Positions 16,792-25,533 of a DNA stretch of 64,000 nucleotides are shown in pieces. The stretch covers positions 186,001 through 250,000 of the forward strand of contig JANQGX010000012.1 in assembly GCA_028282885.1 (NCBI GenBank), read 5' to 3'. The number at the start of each line of letters is the position of its first letter. Position 1 is the first letter of the stretch. The DNA comes from SAR324 cluster bacterium. Its GTDB lineage: Bacteria; SAR324; XYD2-FULL-50-16. The notes under the pieces were generated by a model that was not told the DNA's origin, did no database searches, and saw nothing but the letters and a program-made list of their open reading frames with translations. Position numbers and translations under genes: made by a program.

Positions 16792-18287
16792 TAGATATAA
16801 AACGGATTGTTGTCATATCTCTCCTTGTGGCGTTATCAGGTTGTGCACCATCGGCAACAAAGGTGTTTTTAAATGAATCCGGTCGGTCGTCCGATGCCGT
16901 ATTTTTCTTTAAACATCTGGACCAGTCTGTGGACAGGGACGGGGTTGTTAACAGAAGAGTTACCCGGATTGAAGGATTTCCCTATCTGGCAGCTAATCGC
17001 TTTCTGGCTTCCGTTAAAAGCAGGGTGCAGACCAAAGAAGCATTCAACACCTGGATTGATCGGTTGGCAGAGCTGTCCCTGGAAAGCAGGTACAGTGAGG
17101 TGATGAATTTATCGGCAGATGAGATCAAGCGGCTACACCGGGAGACGGGAATGATTGATGAACCAACGAGAGAAGACCTTTGGGAGAGTGTAAAAAAATA
17201 TGCGCTTTTGATGAGGGAAAAGGATCAGGTTCGGAAAAACTACATGTCGGTACTCAAAGAAGTGATTGAGGTACCCGATGACTATTCAATGACACTCAGA
17301 ATTCTGGGAGTTTACCCCATCGCTGCCTTACCGATTGCCTATGTTTCAGACGGCTTTTTTGACACCCTGCGTGAATGGCAGAAGATGTCCCCGGGTGAAC
17401 ATGAGATCCTGGGAGAATTAACGACCTATCAACTTCGAAACAGTGAAGGTCCGAGCCTGGAAGAGGTCAGCCGGAGATACCAGGCATTGGAGCAGGATAA
17501 GTTGGGGCTGCCGGTATTGGATGAAGCATTGAGATCGGATTTGGTGAGAGCTTACGCGCCATTGATTGTACAGGACAGTGTTGATCACTATGACAGAATT
17601 GGATCGGTATTCTGGCAAGAGAACAGGTCACTCGGCATAAATCCTGATAATCCCGTTATCTATTTCTATTTCAGCAATGCTTATTATAACGGGAATCCAG
17701 TCTGGCAGATTAACTATGTTTTTTGGTATTCGGGAAGACTGGGGGATAACGCTCCCTGGTTTGAACATGGGATGATAGACGGCGTCACTTTTCGTGTATC
17801 TTTGGATTCAAATGGAAAACCCTTCATGCAGGATCTGATGAATAACTGTGGTTGCTCACATCAGTTTTATCCCAGGAAAAACAATGTAGCGGGTATTAAG
17901 AAGCGATCGATGATGTTTGATGCGTTGGTTCCGGCCTGGATGCCGGAAGAATATCCTGAAAATCCCATGCAAATAAGAATCAACAGCGGTTGGCACCAGG
18001 TTCAGCATATCGGAGCAGGGCCCGGAGCCGGTAAATCAAAGTCATACGATCTGATACCCTATGAAGAACTTGAGTCCCTGCCTTTTCCAGGGGAGGAACG
18101 CAGGAGTATGTTCAATGATGAGGGTATTGCTCCCGGAAGCGAGAGGATTGAACCCTATTTCATGTTTTCCGGCGGTATCAGGGAGATCGGTGCGATGCGC
18201 CAAAGAGGGCATCATCCCATTGCCATGATAGGCAGGTCTCATTTCGACGATCCCTTTCTGTTTGATCTCCATTTTATCTGGCAATGA
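16788..18287 (+). CDS. Lipoprotein of unknown function
   Basis: I do not recognise the family. The 499-residue protein begins with a lipobox (LVALSGCAP, Cys at about 19) and is therefore probably anchored in the outer membrane. The N-terminal half is mostly helical. The C-terminal half, from about residue 270, is rich in aromatic residues with segments VIYFYFSNAYYNGNPVWQIN, NNCGCSHQFYPR and INSGWHQVQHIG, suggesting a beta-rich, possibly enzymatic domain with conserved Cys and His. The start at 16788 overlaps the preceding START gene by four bases. Co-translation with an exported START protein suggests envelope lipid handling; this is inference only. Confidence 0.75.
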   Translation: MIDIKRIVVISLLVALSGCAPSATKVFLNESGRSSDAVFFFKHLDQSVDRDGVVNRRVTRIEGFPYLAANRFLASVKSRVQTKEAFNTWIDRLAELSLESRYSEVMNLSADEIKRLHRETGMIDEPTREDLWESVKKYALLMREKDQVRKNYMSVLKEVIEVPDDYSMTLRILGVYPIAALPIAYVSDGFFDTLREWQKMSPGEHEILGELTTYQLRNSEGPSLEEVSRRYQALEQDKLGLPVLDEALRSDLVRAYAPLIVQDSVDHYDRIGSVFWQENRSLGINPDNPVIYFYFSNAYYNGNPVWQINYVFWYSGRLGDNAPWFEHGMIDGVTFRVSLDSNGKPFMQDLMNNCGCSHQFYPRKNNVAGIKKRSMMFDALVPAWMPEEYPENPMQIRINSGWHQVQHIGAGPGAGKSKSYDLIPYEELESLPFPGEERRSMFNDEGIAPGSERIEPYFMFSGGIREIGAMRQRGHHPIAMIGRSHFDDPFLFDLHFIWQ

Positions 18288-18337
18288 CGCGCATGACATC
18301 GCGGATTCAAAACCAAATATTTTAAAGAGGTAAAACA

Positions 18338-18724
18338 ATGACAAAAGAAGTAATCTTTACAGAATCGGCACCGGCTGCAATTGGTCCCTACTCGCAAGCA
18401 ATCAAAGCGGGTGATTTTTTGTTTTTATCCGGGCAGTTGGCCATTGATCCGGCCACGGGGAAATTGATCAAAGCGGATATCGGAGAACAGGTACACCAGG
18501 TGTTTAAAAACATCAAGGCGATTGCTGCTGCGGCAGGAGCCGATTTGAGCAGGATTGTGAAAACAACTGTTTTTTTAGCTGACATCAACGATTTCCAGGC
18601 CGTTAATTCAGCCTATGCCGAACACTTCCAAACCGATCCTCCGGCACGATCTGCGTTCCAGGTTGGAAAGCTGCCTTTGAACGCGTCAGTGGAAATTGAA
18701 GTCGTCATCTACCTGGGGGAGTAG
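18338..18724 (+). CDS. ridA: RidA family reactive intermediate/imine deaminase
   Basis: RidA hydrolyses reactive enamine and imine intermediates released by PLP enzymes such as threonine dehydratase. The 128-residue protein carries the family sequence APAAIGPYSQAIKAGDFLFL, then SGQLAIDP, VKTTVFLADINDF, PARSAFQVGKLPL and a C-terminal VEIEVVIYLGE. The catalytic Arg (in PARSAF) and the trimer-contact Gly residues are present. AAAGAGG precedes the start. It stands 50 bases downstream of the lipoprotein gene and may be its own unit. Confidence 0.95.
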   Translation: MTKEVIFTESAPAAIGPYSQAIKAGDFLFLSGQLAIDPATGKLIKADIGEQVHQVFKNIKAIAAAAGADLSRIVKTTVFLADINDFQAVNSAYAEHFQTDPPARSAFQVGKLPLNASVEIEVVIYLGE

Positions 18725-18892
18725 GCGGTTCTGAGTTGGCATTGAAACCGGTTACGACCAGAAGGATTGGCAGGATGAATTTGAAATGTGGATTTCTCCG
18801 GTTATCCTGACGATTAATCATCAAACCTGCTGACAAATCGTTGGAACAGGTAAATTCAAAGTGATTAATGGAATCCCACCAATTCTGCAAAT

Positions 18893-19014
18893 CTATTGCT
18901 CCAAAGTCTCATCGCAAAGATTTAACTCTTGCTCAGATTCATTCCCCGCTGTATCAAATGCACTGACCCGGTAACAGTACAGTGTATTGGCAGTCAGCCC
19001 TTCGTGGATATAGC
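18893..19014 (-). pseudogene. 3' fragment of an IS-interrupted lipoprotein gene
   Basis: On the minus strand this stretch encodes the last strands of a fibronectin type III domain: SYIHEGLTANTLYCYRVSAF, then DTAGNESEQ, a short tail, and a TAG stop at 18893-18895. It has no start of its own. Joining it to the 5' fragment beyond the IS, with one TA removed, restores a continuous frame across Ala-Thr-Ser-Tyr. It would normally be the C-terminus of a 307-residue lipoprotein. Confidence 0.9.
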
Positions 19015-19016
19015 TA

Positions 19017-20133
19017 GTGTCTAATTGACAAAATAATCTATATTATGGTTTTCCTTGTATTATGCCAAGAAAACCACCTGAAATATCGATTCCAGCATCT
19101 GACCGGGAAACTCTTATTCGCTGGTCAAGTAGCCGGACCCTCGCTCATCAAACGGTTGAGCGAGCTAAAATGATTCTCGCATGTGGCGAGAGGAAACCCG
19201 TTAAACTTATTGCTAAAGAACTTAAAACTTATCCAAATAAGGTCATATACTGGCGAAACAGATACGTTGACATTGGCCTTGATGGGTTGCTTGATAAACC
19301 ACGATCTGGACGCCCGGTAAAGTATGACAGGGCTTTCCGAGATAAAATTTTAAAGCTAATTGGATCACAACCTCCAAAGGGTTATGCCACCTGGGATGGC
19401 CCGCTGTTAGCCAAGGCCCTTGATGTCCCTGCTGACGCTGTTTGGAGTGTCTTGCGTAAAGAAGGCATTCATCTTCAAAGGCAGCGTTCCTGGTGTATTA
19501 GCACAGACAGAAATTTTGCCAGTAAAGCTGCCGACATAATTGGCCTTTACTTAAGCCTTCCTTTGAATGCGATTGTCATTTGCGTTGATGAAAAACCGAG
19601 CATTCAAGCTTTGGAGCGTAAAACGGGTTTTGTAATGACAGATAACAAAAAAGTTGTTCGTGGATATAAAAGTACCTACAAACGTCATGGAACACTAAAT
19701 TTATTTGCAGCGCTCGAAGTATCTACAGGCCTCGTGCGTGGCAAGGTCACAGAAAAAAAGAAACGAGAAGATTTTCAGTCTTTCATGGATGATGTTGTCA
19801 ATGAATACCCTGAAGATCATGAAATACATGTGATCCTTGATAATTACTGCACTCACAAGAAAAATGAGGAATGGTTACTCAAGCATAAGAATGTACATTT
19901 TCATTTCACCCCTACCTCAGCAAGCTGGCTGAATCAGGTAGAAATCTGGTTCGGAATATTCACCAGAAAGGCTCTTCGTGGTGCCTCTTTTACCAGTCCC
20001 GGCGAGCTTAAACAGAGAATAGTGGATTTCATTGAACAGTACAATCCCGAATCAAAACCATTTAAATGGCGCAAACGAAAAGTTGTAGGATCTCAATTAC
20101 AGGATACTATAGAAAACTTAATCATTTAAGCAC
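19017..20133 (+). mobile_element. IS630-family insertion sequence, complete
   Basis: The 1117-base element is flanked by TA on both sides (19015-19016 and 20134-20135), the target duplication expected for IS630/Tc1-type transposition. Its ends are imperfect inverted repeats: left GTGTCTAATTGACAAAA and right, read inward, GTGCTTAAATGATTAAG, sharing GTG, TAA, TGA and AA at the same positions. It contains one transposase gene with no frameshift. The host reading frame resumes exactly after removing the element plus one TA, so the insertion looks recent and no host base was lost. Confidence 0.93.
19062..20129 (+). CDS. IS630-family transposase
   Basis: This 355-residue DDE transposase has an N-terminal helix-turn-helix region (about 25-90, with the RSGRPVKY linker) and an RNase-H-like catalytic domain with D176 (CVDEKPS), D260 (ILDNYCTHK) and E294 (WLNQVEIWF). 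The 34-residue D-to-E spacing is typical of IS630. The frame is intact, so the element is probably active. The start lies 45 bases inside the left end. Confidence 0.95.
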   Translation: MPRKPPEISIPASDRETLIRWSSSRTLAHQTVERAKMILACGERKPVKLIAKELKTYPNKVIYWRNRYVDIGLDGLLDKPRSGRPVKYDRAFRDKILKLIGSQPPKGYATWDGPLLAKALDVPADAVWSVLRKEGIHLQRQRSWCISTDRNFASKAADIIGLYLSLPLNAIVICVDEKPSIQALERKTGFVMTDNKKVVRGYKSTYKRHGTLNLFAALEVSTGLVRGKVTEKKKREDFQSFMDDVVNEYPEDHEIHVILDNYCTHKKNEEWLLKHKNVHFHFTPTSASWLNQVEIWFGIFTRKALRGASFTSPGELKQRIVDFIEQYNPESKPFKWRKRKVVGSQLQDTIENLII

Positions 20134-20935
20134 TAGTTGCGTCGGCACTGGCGTCGTCTACTGTTTGGACGCCGGCCTCCTCGGTATAAACATAGATTCG
20201 ATAACCTGCGACACCGACGTTATCCGTCGTCAATTGCCAGACAATCTCGATTGAATCAGATGACAGAGCAGTAACCGAACTGAGAGTGACTGTTTCCGGA
20301 GGTTCCGTATCCGATGAACCTCCTGCACAATCCGTTGGTACGGTTGCGGCGGAAAAATCAATGTCGAGTTTTCCCAGTTCGTTGTAATCGCGGCAAACGG
20401 TTTCAAAACCCTGATCGCACCAGGCGGCATAAAGTTCTCCTTCCAGGGATGAAAGATCATATTTGTATAGCTTGGCTTCAAACTGATTATCTGAAACGGA
20501 AAGAAAACTCTGGGGGAGATGTACACAAGCGATTTCAAAATCGTCTCCTGATATGTCGTGCATGCTCACATCCATAACTCCCTCATGCATTTCTACCATG
20601 GCGCTTACCGAATTTATCGCGTGCCCGCCAAACCTGTAGCCAAAGGTTGGGTCCAGGGTGTCATTCATCACCATGCGGAAGTAGACATGATTGTCATCCT
20701 GGGCAAGGTAGACTTCCCTGATATCCCTGCCTGGGGCATCATTGCAATCTATGCCGTCATTGTCCTGGTAGATTCTGTCTGAGCTGCTCCAGTCACTGAA
20801 GTCCCCATCGATGGTGATGGTCTTTTGAGAAATACCTTTGCCATCGCTCTCATCATCGGATTGACAGCCGTAAAACAGAAGACATACAGCAATAAAAACA
20901 GCCGGATATTTCCAGTATTTTTTTAGTGTTTTCAT
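20134..20935 (-). pseudogene. 5' part of an IS-interrupted CBM9/DOMON-like plus FN3 lipoprotein gene
   Basis: The protein begins with a lipoprotein signal (MKTLKKYWKYPAVF..LLFYGC, Cys at about 24) at 20935; an upstream frame is less likely to be the start. Residues 38-210 resemble carbohydrate-binding or CBM9/DOMON-like sequences that follow an 'ITIDGDFSDW' opening, with VYLAQDDNHVYFRMVMND. A fibronectin type III domain begins near 220 (PPETVTLSSVTAL). The IS cuts this domain, adding Ser-Ala and a stop from IS sequence. A truncated lipoprotein with an unfolded FN3 domain may still be made. The intact gene would have run 924 bases, coding 307 residues. Confidence 0.88.
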
Positions 20936-21162
20936 ATCCGTTTCCAATGTGAAATGTTTGAGTTTGTAATTGTTATAAGTGCGGATAATAATGTGTGGAT
21001 GCTGGGCTGTCAAGTTTGCAAGTCCTGGGATTTTCGGAATTTAACTCCGGAATCAGAAACATGCAAAATAGCAGTTCAGAAGCTCATTTGGCAGCGCGTC
21101 GAGGGAAAGGTTGATGCGGATTAAGGAAAGTTAAGTTTCAAACGGTTAGGATGTCTAAAACT

Positions 21163-21181
21163 GCCGGAACCGGGTTCCGGC
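21163..21181. repeat. Perfect inverted repeat upstream of the LysE gene
   Basis: GCCGGAACC and GGTTCCGGC flank a single G. The repeat starts 57 bases before the LysE start and is part of a short direct repeat (aaaactgcCggaa / aaaactgcAggaa, at about 21157 and 21197). It could be an operator or an upstream terminator; no T-run follows. Confidence 0.5.
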
Positions 21182-21219
21182 AAATTAGATCATCAAAAAC
21201 TGCAGGAATTGGCCATTCC

Positions 21220-21864
21220 ATGTATATCGAAACCACATTAATGATCAGCTATCTGATCGCAATAACCCTTCTGTCCCTCACTCCCGGGGTTGATACCATG
21301 CTGGTTATTCGGAACTCCGCACGGGGAGGATGGCAGGATGGGGTTGTCAGCAGTTTTGGAATCTGTTCGGGGCTGTTTGTGCATGCTTCCATATCGGCAC
21401 TGGGAATTTCTGTTATTCTGCTGAAAACAGCCTGGGCCTTCTCCTTTTTGAAGTTGGCAGGAGCCGGTTATATCATCTGGTTGGGGATTGGCAGCCTGAG
21501 AAGACTATGGAAGGACCCTGTTTCCCGAATTGAAATCCGGGACTCCCGGCAGGAAGTTCCCGACTTCAGAGTAGCTCGATCCTTACGAGAAGGAATGCTC
21601 TCCAATGTTCTCAATCCAAAGGCTGTGGTCTTCTATATGGCATTTCTTCCCCAGTTCATCAATCCGGAGCATTCCGCCCTGTTTCAATCCCTGATTCTGG
21701 CCTCGTGCCATTTTGCAATCGCCATGCTCTGGCAGAGCATGCTGGCAATAATGGTGGATCGGGCGAAACAACTCAACTTTCGCCCTGGCTATGGCAAGGT
21801 ATTTGATGGTTTGACCGGCGCGGTCCTGATAGCTCTCGGGTTGAAACTGGCTTTGGATAATTGA
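21220..21864 (+). CDS. LysE/RhtB family amino-acid exporter
   Basis: The family exports amino acids such as homoserine, threonine or lysine with proton exchange. The start at 21220 gives MYIETTLMISYLIAITLLSL, a first helix followed by the family signature TPGVDTMLVIRNSARGGWQDG. About six membrane helices are visible over 214 residues. A second conserved segment is LREGMLSNVLNPKAVVFYMAFLPQF. A longer frame opens at 21151 but its extra residues are non-hydrophobic and derive from the repeat region. The substrate cannot be told from sequence. It is convergent with the Acg-type gene, four bases apart. Confidence 0.92.
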   Translation: MYIETTLMISYLIAITLLSLTPGVDTMLVIRNSARGGWQDGVVSSFGICSGLFVHASISALGISVILLKTAWAFSFLKLAGAGYIIWLGIGSLRRLWKDPVSRIEIRDSRQEVPDFRVARSLREGMLSNVLNPKAVVFYMAFLPQFINPEHSALFQSLILASCHFAIAMLWQSMLAIMVDRAKQLNFRPGYGKVFDGLTGAVLIALGLKLALDN

Positions 21865-21868
21865 TCTC

Positions 21869-23020
21869 TCAAACAAGGATATCTTCGGTTCTTCTTCGTT
21901 TGGTTTGAGGAACCGGAGCGGCGTAACCCAATCGGAAAAGCATTTGCACCGTGTGGTTTTCCGGGACACCTATCAGCTTCTTGAACCTCGTTTGAAGCTC
22001 CCGCATGTCATCATATTCTTCAAGAACCTGGCTCATAGGATGCATCTCCACACCCAGTTTGGTGGTGAGAAGGTTGAGTTTCATATAAAGATGACCGATC
22101 ATCACCTGATCCAATCGGGTATTGGTTTCCGAAATCAGCCATCCAAATGCTGCAGCCGATTCAGCCTGACGATAAGCCATTTTAACTCCTTCCTCGGCAA
22201 AGGACGATTCGATATTGTAAGCCTGCTCTTTGCTTCCCAGGAAAAAGCTTTCGACGAAAAACCTTGTAATCCCCGTCATGCCGTTATTGGCGACGGTAAA
22301 TCCGTCGCGATAGGTTTCAGCCTCCTTTTCGCTAAACCGGAAAAGATCCACCGTTTCCTTGTGACGCAAGGGATTAGCAGTTTCTATGGCCATGCTTTCC
22401 CCCAACATAGCTGCTAAATCTGTTTTTAAAACGGGATCATCCGACACCACTGTGCGGAATCCACTGCCTGTTCCCGCAACGGCGATTGCATCAGCGCGTG
22501 ATTTGGTCAAGGGCTTGTTATCGTAGCTTCTTTTATTTGACTGCCGCTGCCTGAGATATGGGAAATACCCACTTTTAGCCGCCGCAGAATCGGATTTCAG
22601 GTGAATCTCGGCGACAGGGCTATCGAGAGTTTCCAGATTGGAATACATCCCCTGGGGGAAATAATCAATGTTGCATTGATATCCGAACTCAGCGCCTGCG
22701 ATCTGCAGTGTTTCAAGGAAGGTACCCTGGCTGATATGAATCTGACGTGCGGGTGGATCGGTGTGGGGAAGAAGGCGATCTCTATCCACGTACAACTGCA
22801 TGGAATCCTTTCCCCTTAACCTGATCAGCCAGGGTTGAATGTTGTGAGAATTGGGTGCCAGCATGGCATGAGATATCAGGGTTAACCTGATATCGCTCTG
22901 GTCGGTTACCACCGGTTTTTGATCCGACTGTCCGCTTGAAGAACAACCTCCCAATAGTGCGGGTGCTACCATATAACAACCGCCGGCTGCCATCACCTTG
23001 ATAAAGTCTCTTCTAATCAT
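21869..23020 (-). CDS. Tat-exported Acg-type FMN-binding nitroreductase-like protein
   Basis: The 383-residue protein begins with a twin-arginine signal, RRDFIKVMAAGG, ending in a lipobox-like LLGGC, so it is probably a folded, cofactor-loaded lipoprotein. It has the Acg-family opening ISHAMLAPNSHNIQPWLIRL, a nitroreductase-fold half for FMN binding, and the late segment GVEMHPMSQVLEEY. The family is named after Mycobacterium Acg, which sequesters FMN; enzymatic activity is not established for all members. AGGAACC lies before the ATG. MarR is encoded immediately upstream on the same strand, 208 bases away, but carries its own operator; joint regulation is possible. Confidence 0.82.
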   Translation of the reverse strand: MIRRDFIKVMAAGGCYMVAPALLGGCSSSGQSDQKPVVTDQSDIRLTLISHAMLAPNSHNIQPWLIRLRGKDSMQLYVDRDRLLPHTDPPARQIHISQGTFLETLQIAGAEFGYQCNIDYFPQGMYSNLETLDSPVAEIHLKSDSAAAKSGYFPYLRQRQSNKRSYDNKPLTKSRADAIAVAGTGSGFRTVVSDDPVLKTDLAAMLGESMAIETANPLRHKETVDLFRFSEKEAETYRDGFTVANNGMTGITRFFVESFFLGSKEQAYNIESSFAEEGVKMAYRQAESAAAFGWLISETNTRLDQVMIGHLYMKLNLLTTKLGVEMHPMSQVLEEYDDMRELQTRFKKLIGVPENHTVQMLFRLGYAAPVPQTKRRRTEDILV

Positions 23021-23093
23021 GGTTCCTCCGATTGGATGACAGCATCATCCCCCCGTGATGGCATTAACCCGTTCTTAAAGCTTAAACTGTTAG

Positions 23094-23153
23094 GAGTATG
23101 ATCAGTTTATACGGATGACAAACCGTACCAGCGGTTTCCGCAACTTCATACTC
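23094..23153 (-). promoter_or_regulatory. Nested inverted repeats upstream of the Acg-type gene
   Basis: Outer arms GAGTATGA (23094-23101) and TCATACTC (23146-23153) enclose inner arms AAACCG (23120-23125) and CGGTTT (23132-23137). They lie 74-133 bases upstream of the Acg-type gene start, in the spacer to marR, and may be an operator or a transcription terminator of marR. The sequence differs from the marR operator. Confidence 0.45.
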
Positions 23154-23228
23154 AGTTTAATAAAACCGTGTTTCCAATTAACAGATCCTTGAAGCGCAAG
23201 GTCATTTATGATTTGATATTTTACAATA

Positions 23229-23657
23229 TTATTCCCTTGCTTCATCAAGCTGCTCTTTCAATTTCTCCAACAGATTCTGTAAATCTGTCAGATCTTCGGA
23301 ATTCCAGCATGACTGGAGATCTTCCATATCTGGCAGGAGTAATCCCCAGGCCCCGGTCAAGGCCTCCAGTCCGTTATTGGTAATGAAGTTATACCTGATA
23401 CGCTTATCCTTCCGGTCTGTTTCCACCCTTAAATAGCTCTTTTTCAGCAGTCGCTGGGTTGTCTTGGTCATGGCAGGCTGATTAACCTCCATCACCTCAG
23501 CCAGCTCAGTGACCGTCCACCCCAGGGACGGATTGTGCGATAAGTGTGTCAACAGATAAAACTGGGCCATGGGAAGATCCAGGTCGCTCAAAACACGATT
23601 GAGACGGGTTGATGCCAATTGATTGATGATGCCGATTAATACAAAAATTCTTTGCAT
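23229..23657 (-). CDS. MarR family transcriptional regulator
   Basis: MarR proteins are dimeric winged-helix repressors that respond to phenolic ligands, oxidants or metals. The 142-residue protein has the dimer helix at the N-terminus, the winged helix at about residues 30-100 with LAEVMEVNQPAMTKTTQRLL as recognition region and ETDRKDKRIRYNFIT as wing, and a C-terminal leucine-rich dimer helix. There are three tyrosines and one cysteine only, so the sensing chemistry is unclear. Two identical palindromic operators lie upstream, one inside a plausible promoter, indicating negative autoregulation. Neighbours are an Acg-type gene and CbiMQO; either could be a target. Confidence 0.93.
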   Translation of the reverse strand: MQRIFVLIGIINQLASTRLNRVLSDLDLPMAQFYLLTHLSHNPSLGWTVTELAEVMEVNQPAMTKTTQRLLKKSYLRVETDRKDKRIRYNFITNNGLEALTGAWGLLLPDMEDLQSCWNSEDLTDLQNLLEKLKEQLDEARE

Positions 23658-23744
23658 GGCAATCCGGATTGTTCGTTAAACCAACAGCGTCCCCAAAAGC
23701 AATTCATGGGATACCGTCAGTGGTTTTTATCAGCCGATGAGTCC

Positions 23745-23795
23745 ATTATAAACATTCCTGGGAATGTTTTGTAAAGCAAAATCATTCCCAGGAAT
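23745..23795 (-). promoter_or_regulatory. marR promoter with twin palindromic operators
   Basis: On the minus strand TTTACA (23770-23775) and TATAAT (23745-23750) form a promoter with a 19-base spacer. A palindrome ATTCC-TG-GGAAT (23754-23765 on the plus strand) lies within the spacer, and a second copy ATTCC-CA-GGAAT (23784-23795) lies 30 bases away, upstream of the -35. Centre-to-centre distance is 30 bases, about three helical turns. The arms also allow an 18-bp hairpin with one bulged base. The arrangement fits two MarR dimers on one DNA face blocking the promoter. Confidence 0.72.
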
Positions 23796-24052
23796 ATAAA
23801 AATGCATAAATGAATGTTTTTTAAAGCTTTCAAAAGCGACTACCGTTTCTCCGATCACTCCTATCGTTCTTGACCTTTGAAAGTGAAATTTAAACTCCCA
23901 ATGTAACACGGTATGCAAACGAACCGGAATTGAAGTCTTGTGATTAATCTTGCCTGAATCCAAGTATCGTAGCAGAGAGGGTTTGAAACACCAAATACAG
24001 CCTTTTCCGGCGAATACCGGTTTTCGCAAGCGATTTTTGGAGACTTCTTGCT
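23796..24052. other. Intergenic region between cbiO end and the marR operator
   Basis: An AT-rich stretch with no supported gene. The plus-strand side contains runs such as ttttttaaagctttc near 23815-23835 that might contribute to termination of the cbi operon on the minus strand, but no clear hairpin with T-run was found. Confidence 0.35.
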
Positions 24053-24790
24053 TTAATGGCGATGGGAGGTGTGAGGGTGAGAATGATAGTGGATATGCAT
24101 TCGTTCCATAGGTTCGAGCTGTCCGTTCTTCATGGTATAGTTGGATTGGGCCAGTTCGTAGAGGAAATCGTGATCATGGGAGATTATCATATACGAAAGG
24201 TCGAGGTCAGAGAGATGTGTAATCAGTCTGGTTTTTGTCTCTTCATCCAGGCCGTTGCTGGGTTCATCCAGAAGAAGGACTTCAGGTTCCATCGCCAGAA
24301 CTGTCGCCAGTGAAACCAGTCGCTTTTCTCCACCTGACAGTTTATGGGTCACCCTGTTTTCAAAGCCTTCCAGCCCCAACTGGTTGAGGGTATCCCTGGC
24401 GATTAGTTTGGCTTCTGCAGGTTTTTTCCCCAGGTTTAACGGACCGAAAGCAACATCTTCGAGAACGGTTGGGCTGAAAAGCTGGTCATCGGAATCCTGG
24501 AAAAGCATCCCAATTCTTTTCCGGATGTTTTCGAACTCTTTTTCAGATCGAACTGGCTTTCCAAAGATCTCGATAGTTCCCGAATCCGGTTTAAGCAGTC
24601 CCATTAACAGGTAGAAGAGAGTCGTTTTTCCACTACCGTTAGGCGCCATGATGCCGACTCTTTCACCCTGGTGAAAATCCAGGTTTAATTGGCGAAGAAC
24701 CGGTTTTACAGAGCCGGGATAGATAAAGGTGAGATCGGTGATCCTGATGAGCGGATCCGTTTTTGCAGAATCTGTCGTTAAAGCAGCCAT
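24053..24790 (-). CDS. cbiO: Energy-coupling (ECF) cobalt/nickel transporter ATPase CbiO
   Basis: This is the ATPase of a group I ECF transporter that imports Co2+ or Ni2+ with CbiM and CbiQ. From ATG 24790 the 245-residue protein has a Walker A (APNGSGKTT, about 48-56), Q-loop, LSGGE signature, Walker B (VLLLDEPSNGLD) and H-loop (ISHDHDF). The last 15 residues, MHIHYHSHPHTSHRH, hold seven His and probably bind metal. The selected start overlaps cbiQ by 13 bases; a longer frame from 24841 is possible. It is encoded after cbiQ and cbiM on the minus strand. Confidence 0.95.
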   Translation of the reverse strand: MAALTTDSAKTDPLIRITDLTFIYPGSVKPVLRQLNLDFHQGERVGIMAPNGSGKTTLFYLLMGLLKPDSGTIEIFGKPVRSEKEFENIRKRIGMLFQDSDDQLFSPTVLEDVAFGPLNLGKKPAEAKLIARDTLNQLGLEGFENRVTHKLSGGEKRLVSLATVLAMEPEVLLLDEPSNGLDEETKTRLITHLSDLDLSYMIISHDHDFLYELAQSNYTMKNGQLEPMERMHIHYHSHPHTSHRH

Positions 24791-25533
24791 TCCAGTACAA
24801 GAATCAAGATTAACAGGGATAAGGCGAATGTCAAAAACCATCCTGATGATCGATAAGCTGCGAAATCCTCCAGGCTGTAAAAGTGGCCATTGAAGCCACG
24901 CAATCGCATTGCCTGGTTTACTCGCTCTGCCCGAACAGAGGCACGGACAAACAGCATTCCTATCAGATAAGCAGTGGTTTTAAAAGAATGGAGATTGGTT
25001 CCCGATTTGAAGCCCCGGATTTTCATAGCCGTGCGTAATCTAACATACTCTTCACCGATCACAAACAGATAGCGGTAGGTGATCAACAGCAGGAAAACCA
25101 GTTTTTCCGGAAGACGGAGACGATGCAGGGTATGTCCAAGTGTGGTGATGGGCATGGTCGCGACAAGTGACATAAAAATCAACAGAATGGTAACGGATTT
25201 AATCGTGATCTTTGCAGAGTAAACAATTCCGGGGAGATAGATGTTGAGTTTCCAAAACCTTGTTACCAGTTCACCTTCAAAGGTAAGCGGAACTAATAGC
25301 CAGATCATCGTCAGGAAAAGCCCAAGAATTGTAAGACGTTTGCCAACGATTACCGGATTGAGCCTGGCCCGAAAAACGAGAAACAGTGCCAGGGCAAAAG
25401 CCAGAAAAAGTGGCGGAAACTGCTGTAAAACGGCTGTTATTGTTGAGAACAGGACAGCGATGACTACTCTTGGTCTTGGATCCAGCAAATGAATTCCGGA
25501 GTTGCCGATAGCAAAAGGCTCAGTGATGTTCAT
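24778..25533 (-). CDS. cbiQ: ECF cobalt/nickel transporter transmembrane protein CbiQ
   Basis: CbiQ is the T component that couples the substrate-binding CbiM to the ATPase. The 251-residue protein has about five or six membrane helices, with two cytoplasmic coupling motifs of the Ala-Arg-Gly type: AMKIRGF (about 170) and AMRLRGF (about 210). The gene overlaps cbiO and follows cbiM after 122 bases in which I see no small CbiN-like gene. Confidence 0.93.
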   Translation of the reverse strand: MNITEPFAIGNSGIHLLDPRPRVVIAVLFSTITAVLQQFPPLFLAFALALFLVFRARLNPVIVGKRLTILGLFLTMIWLLVPLTFEGELVTRFWKLNIYLPGIVYSAKITIKSVTILLIFMSLVATMPITTLGHTLHRLRLPEKLVFLLLITYRYLFVIGEEYVRLRTAMKIRGFKSGTNLHSFKTTAYLIGMLFVRASVRAERVNQAMRLRGFNGHFYSLEDFAAYRSSGWFLTFALSLLILILVLEWLL

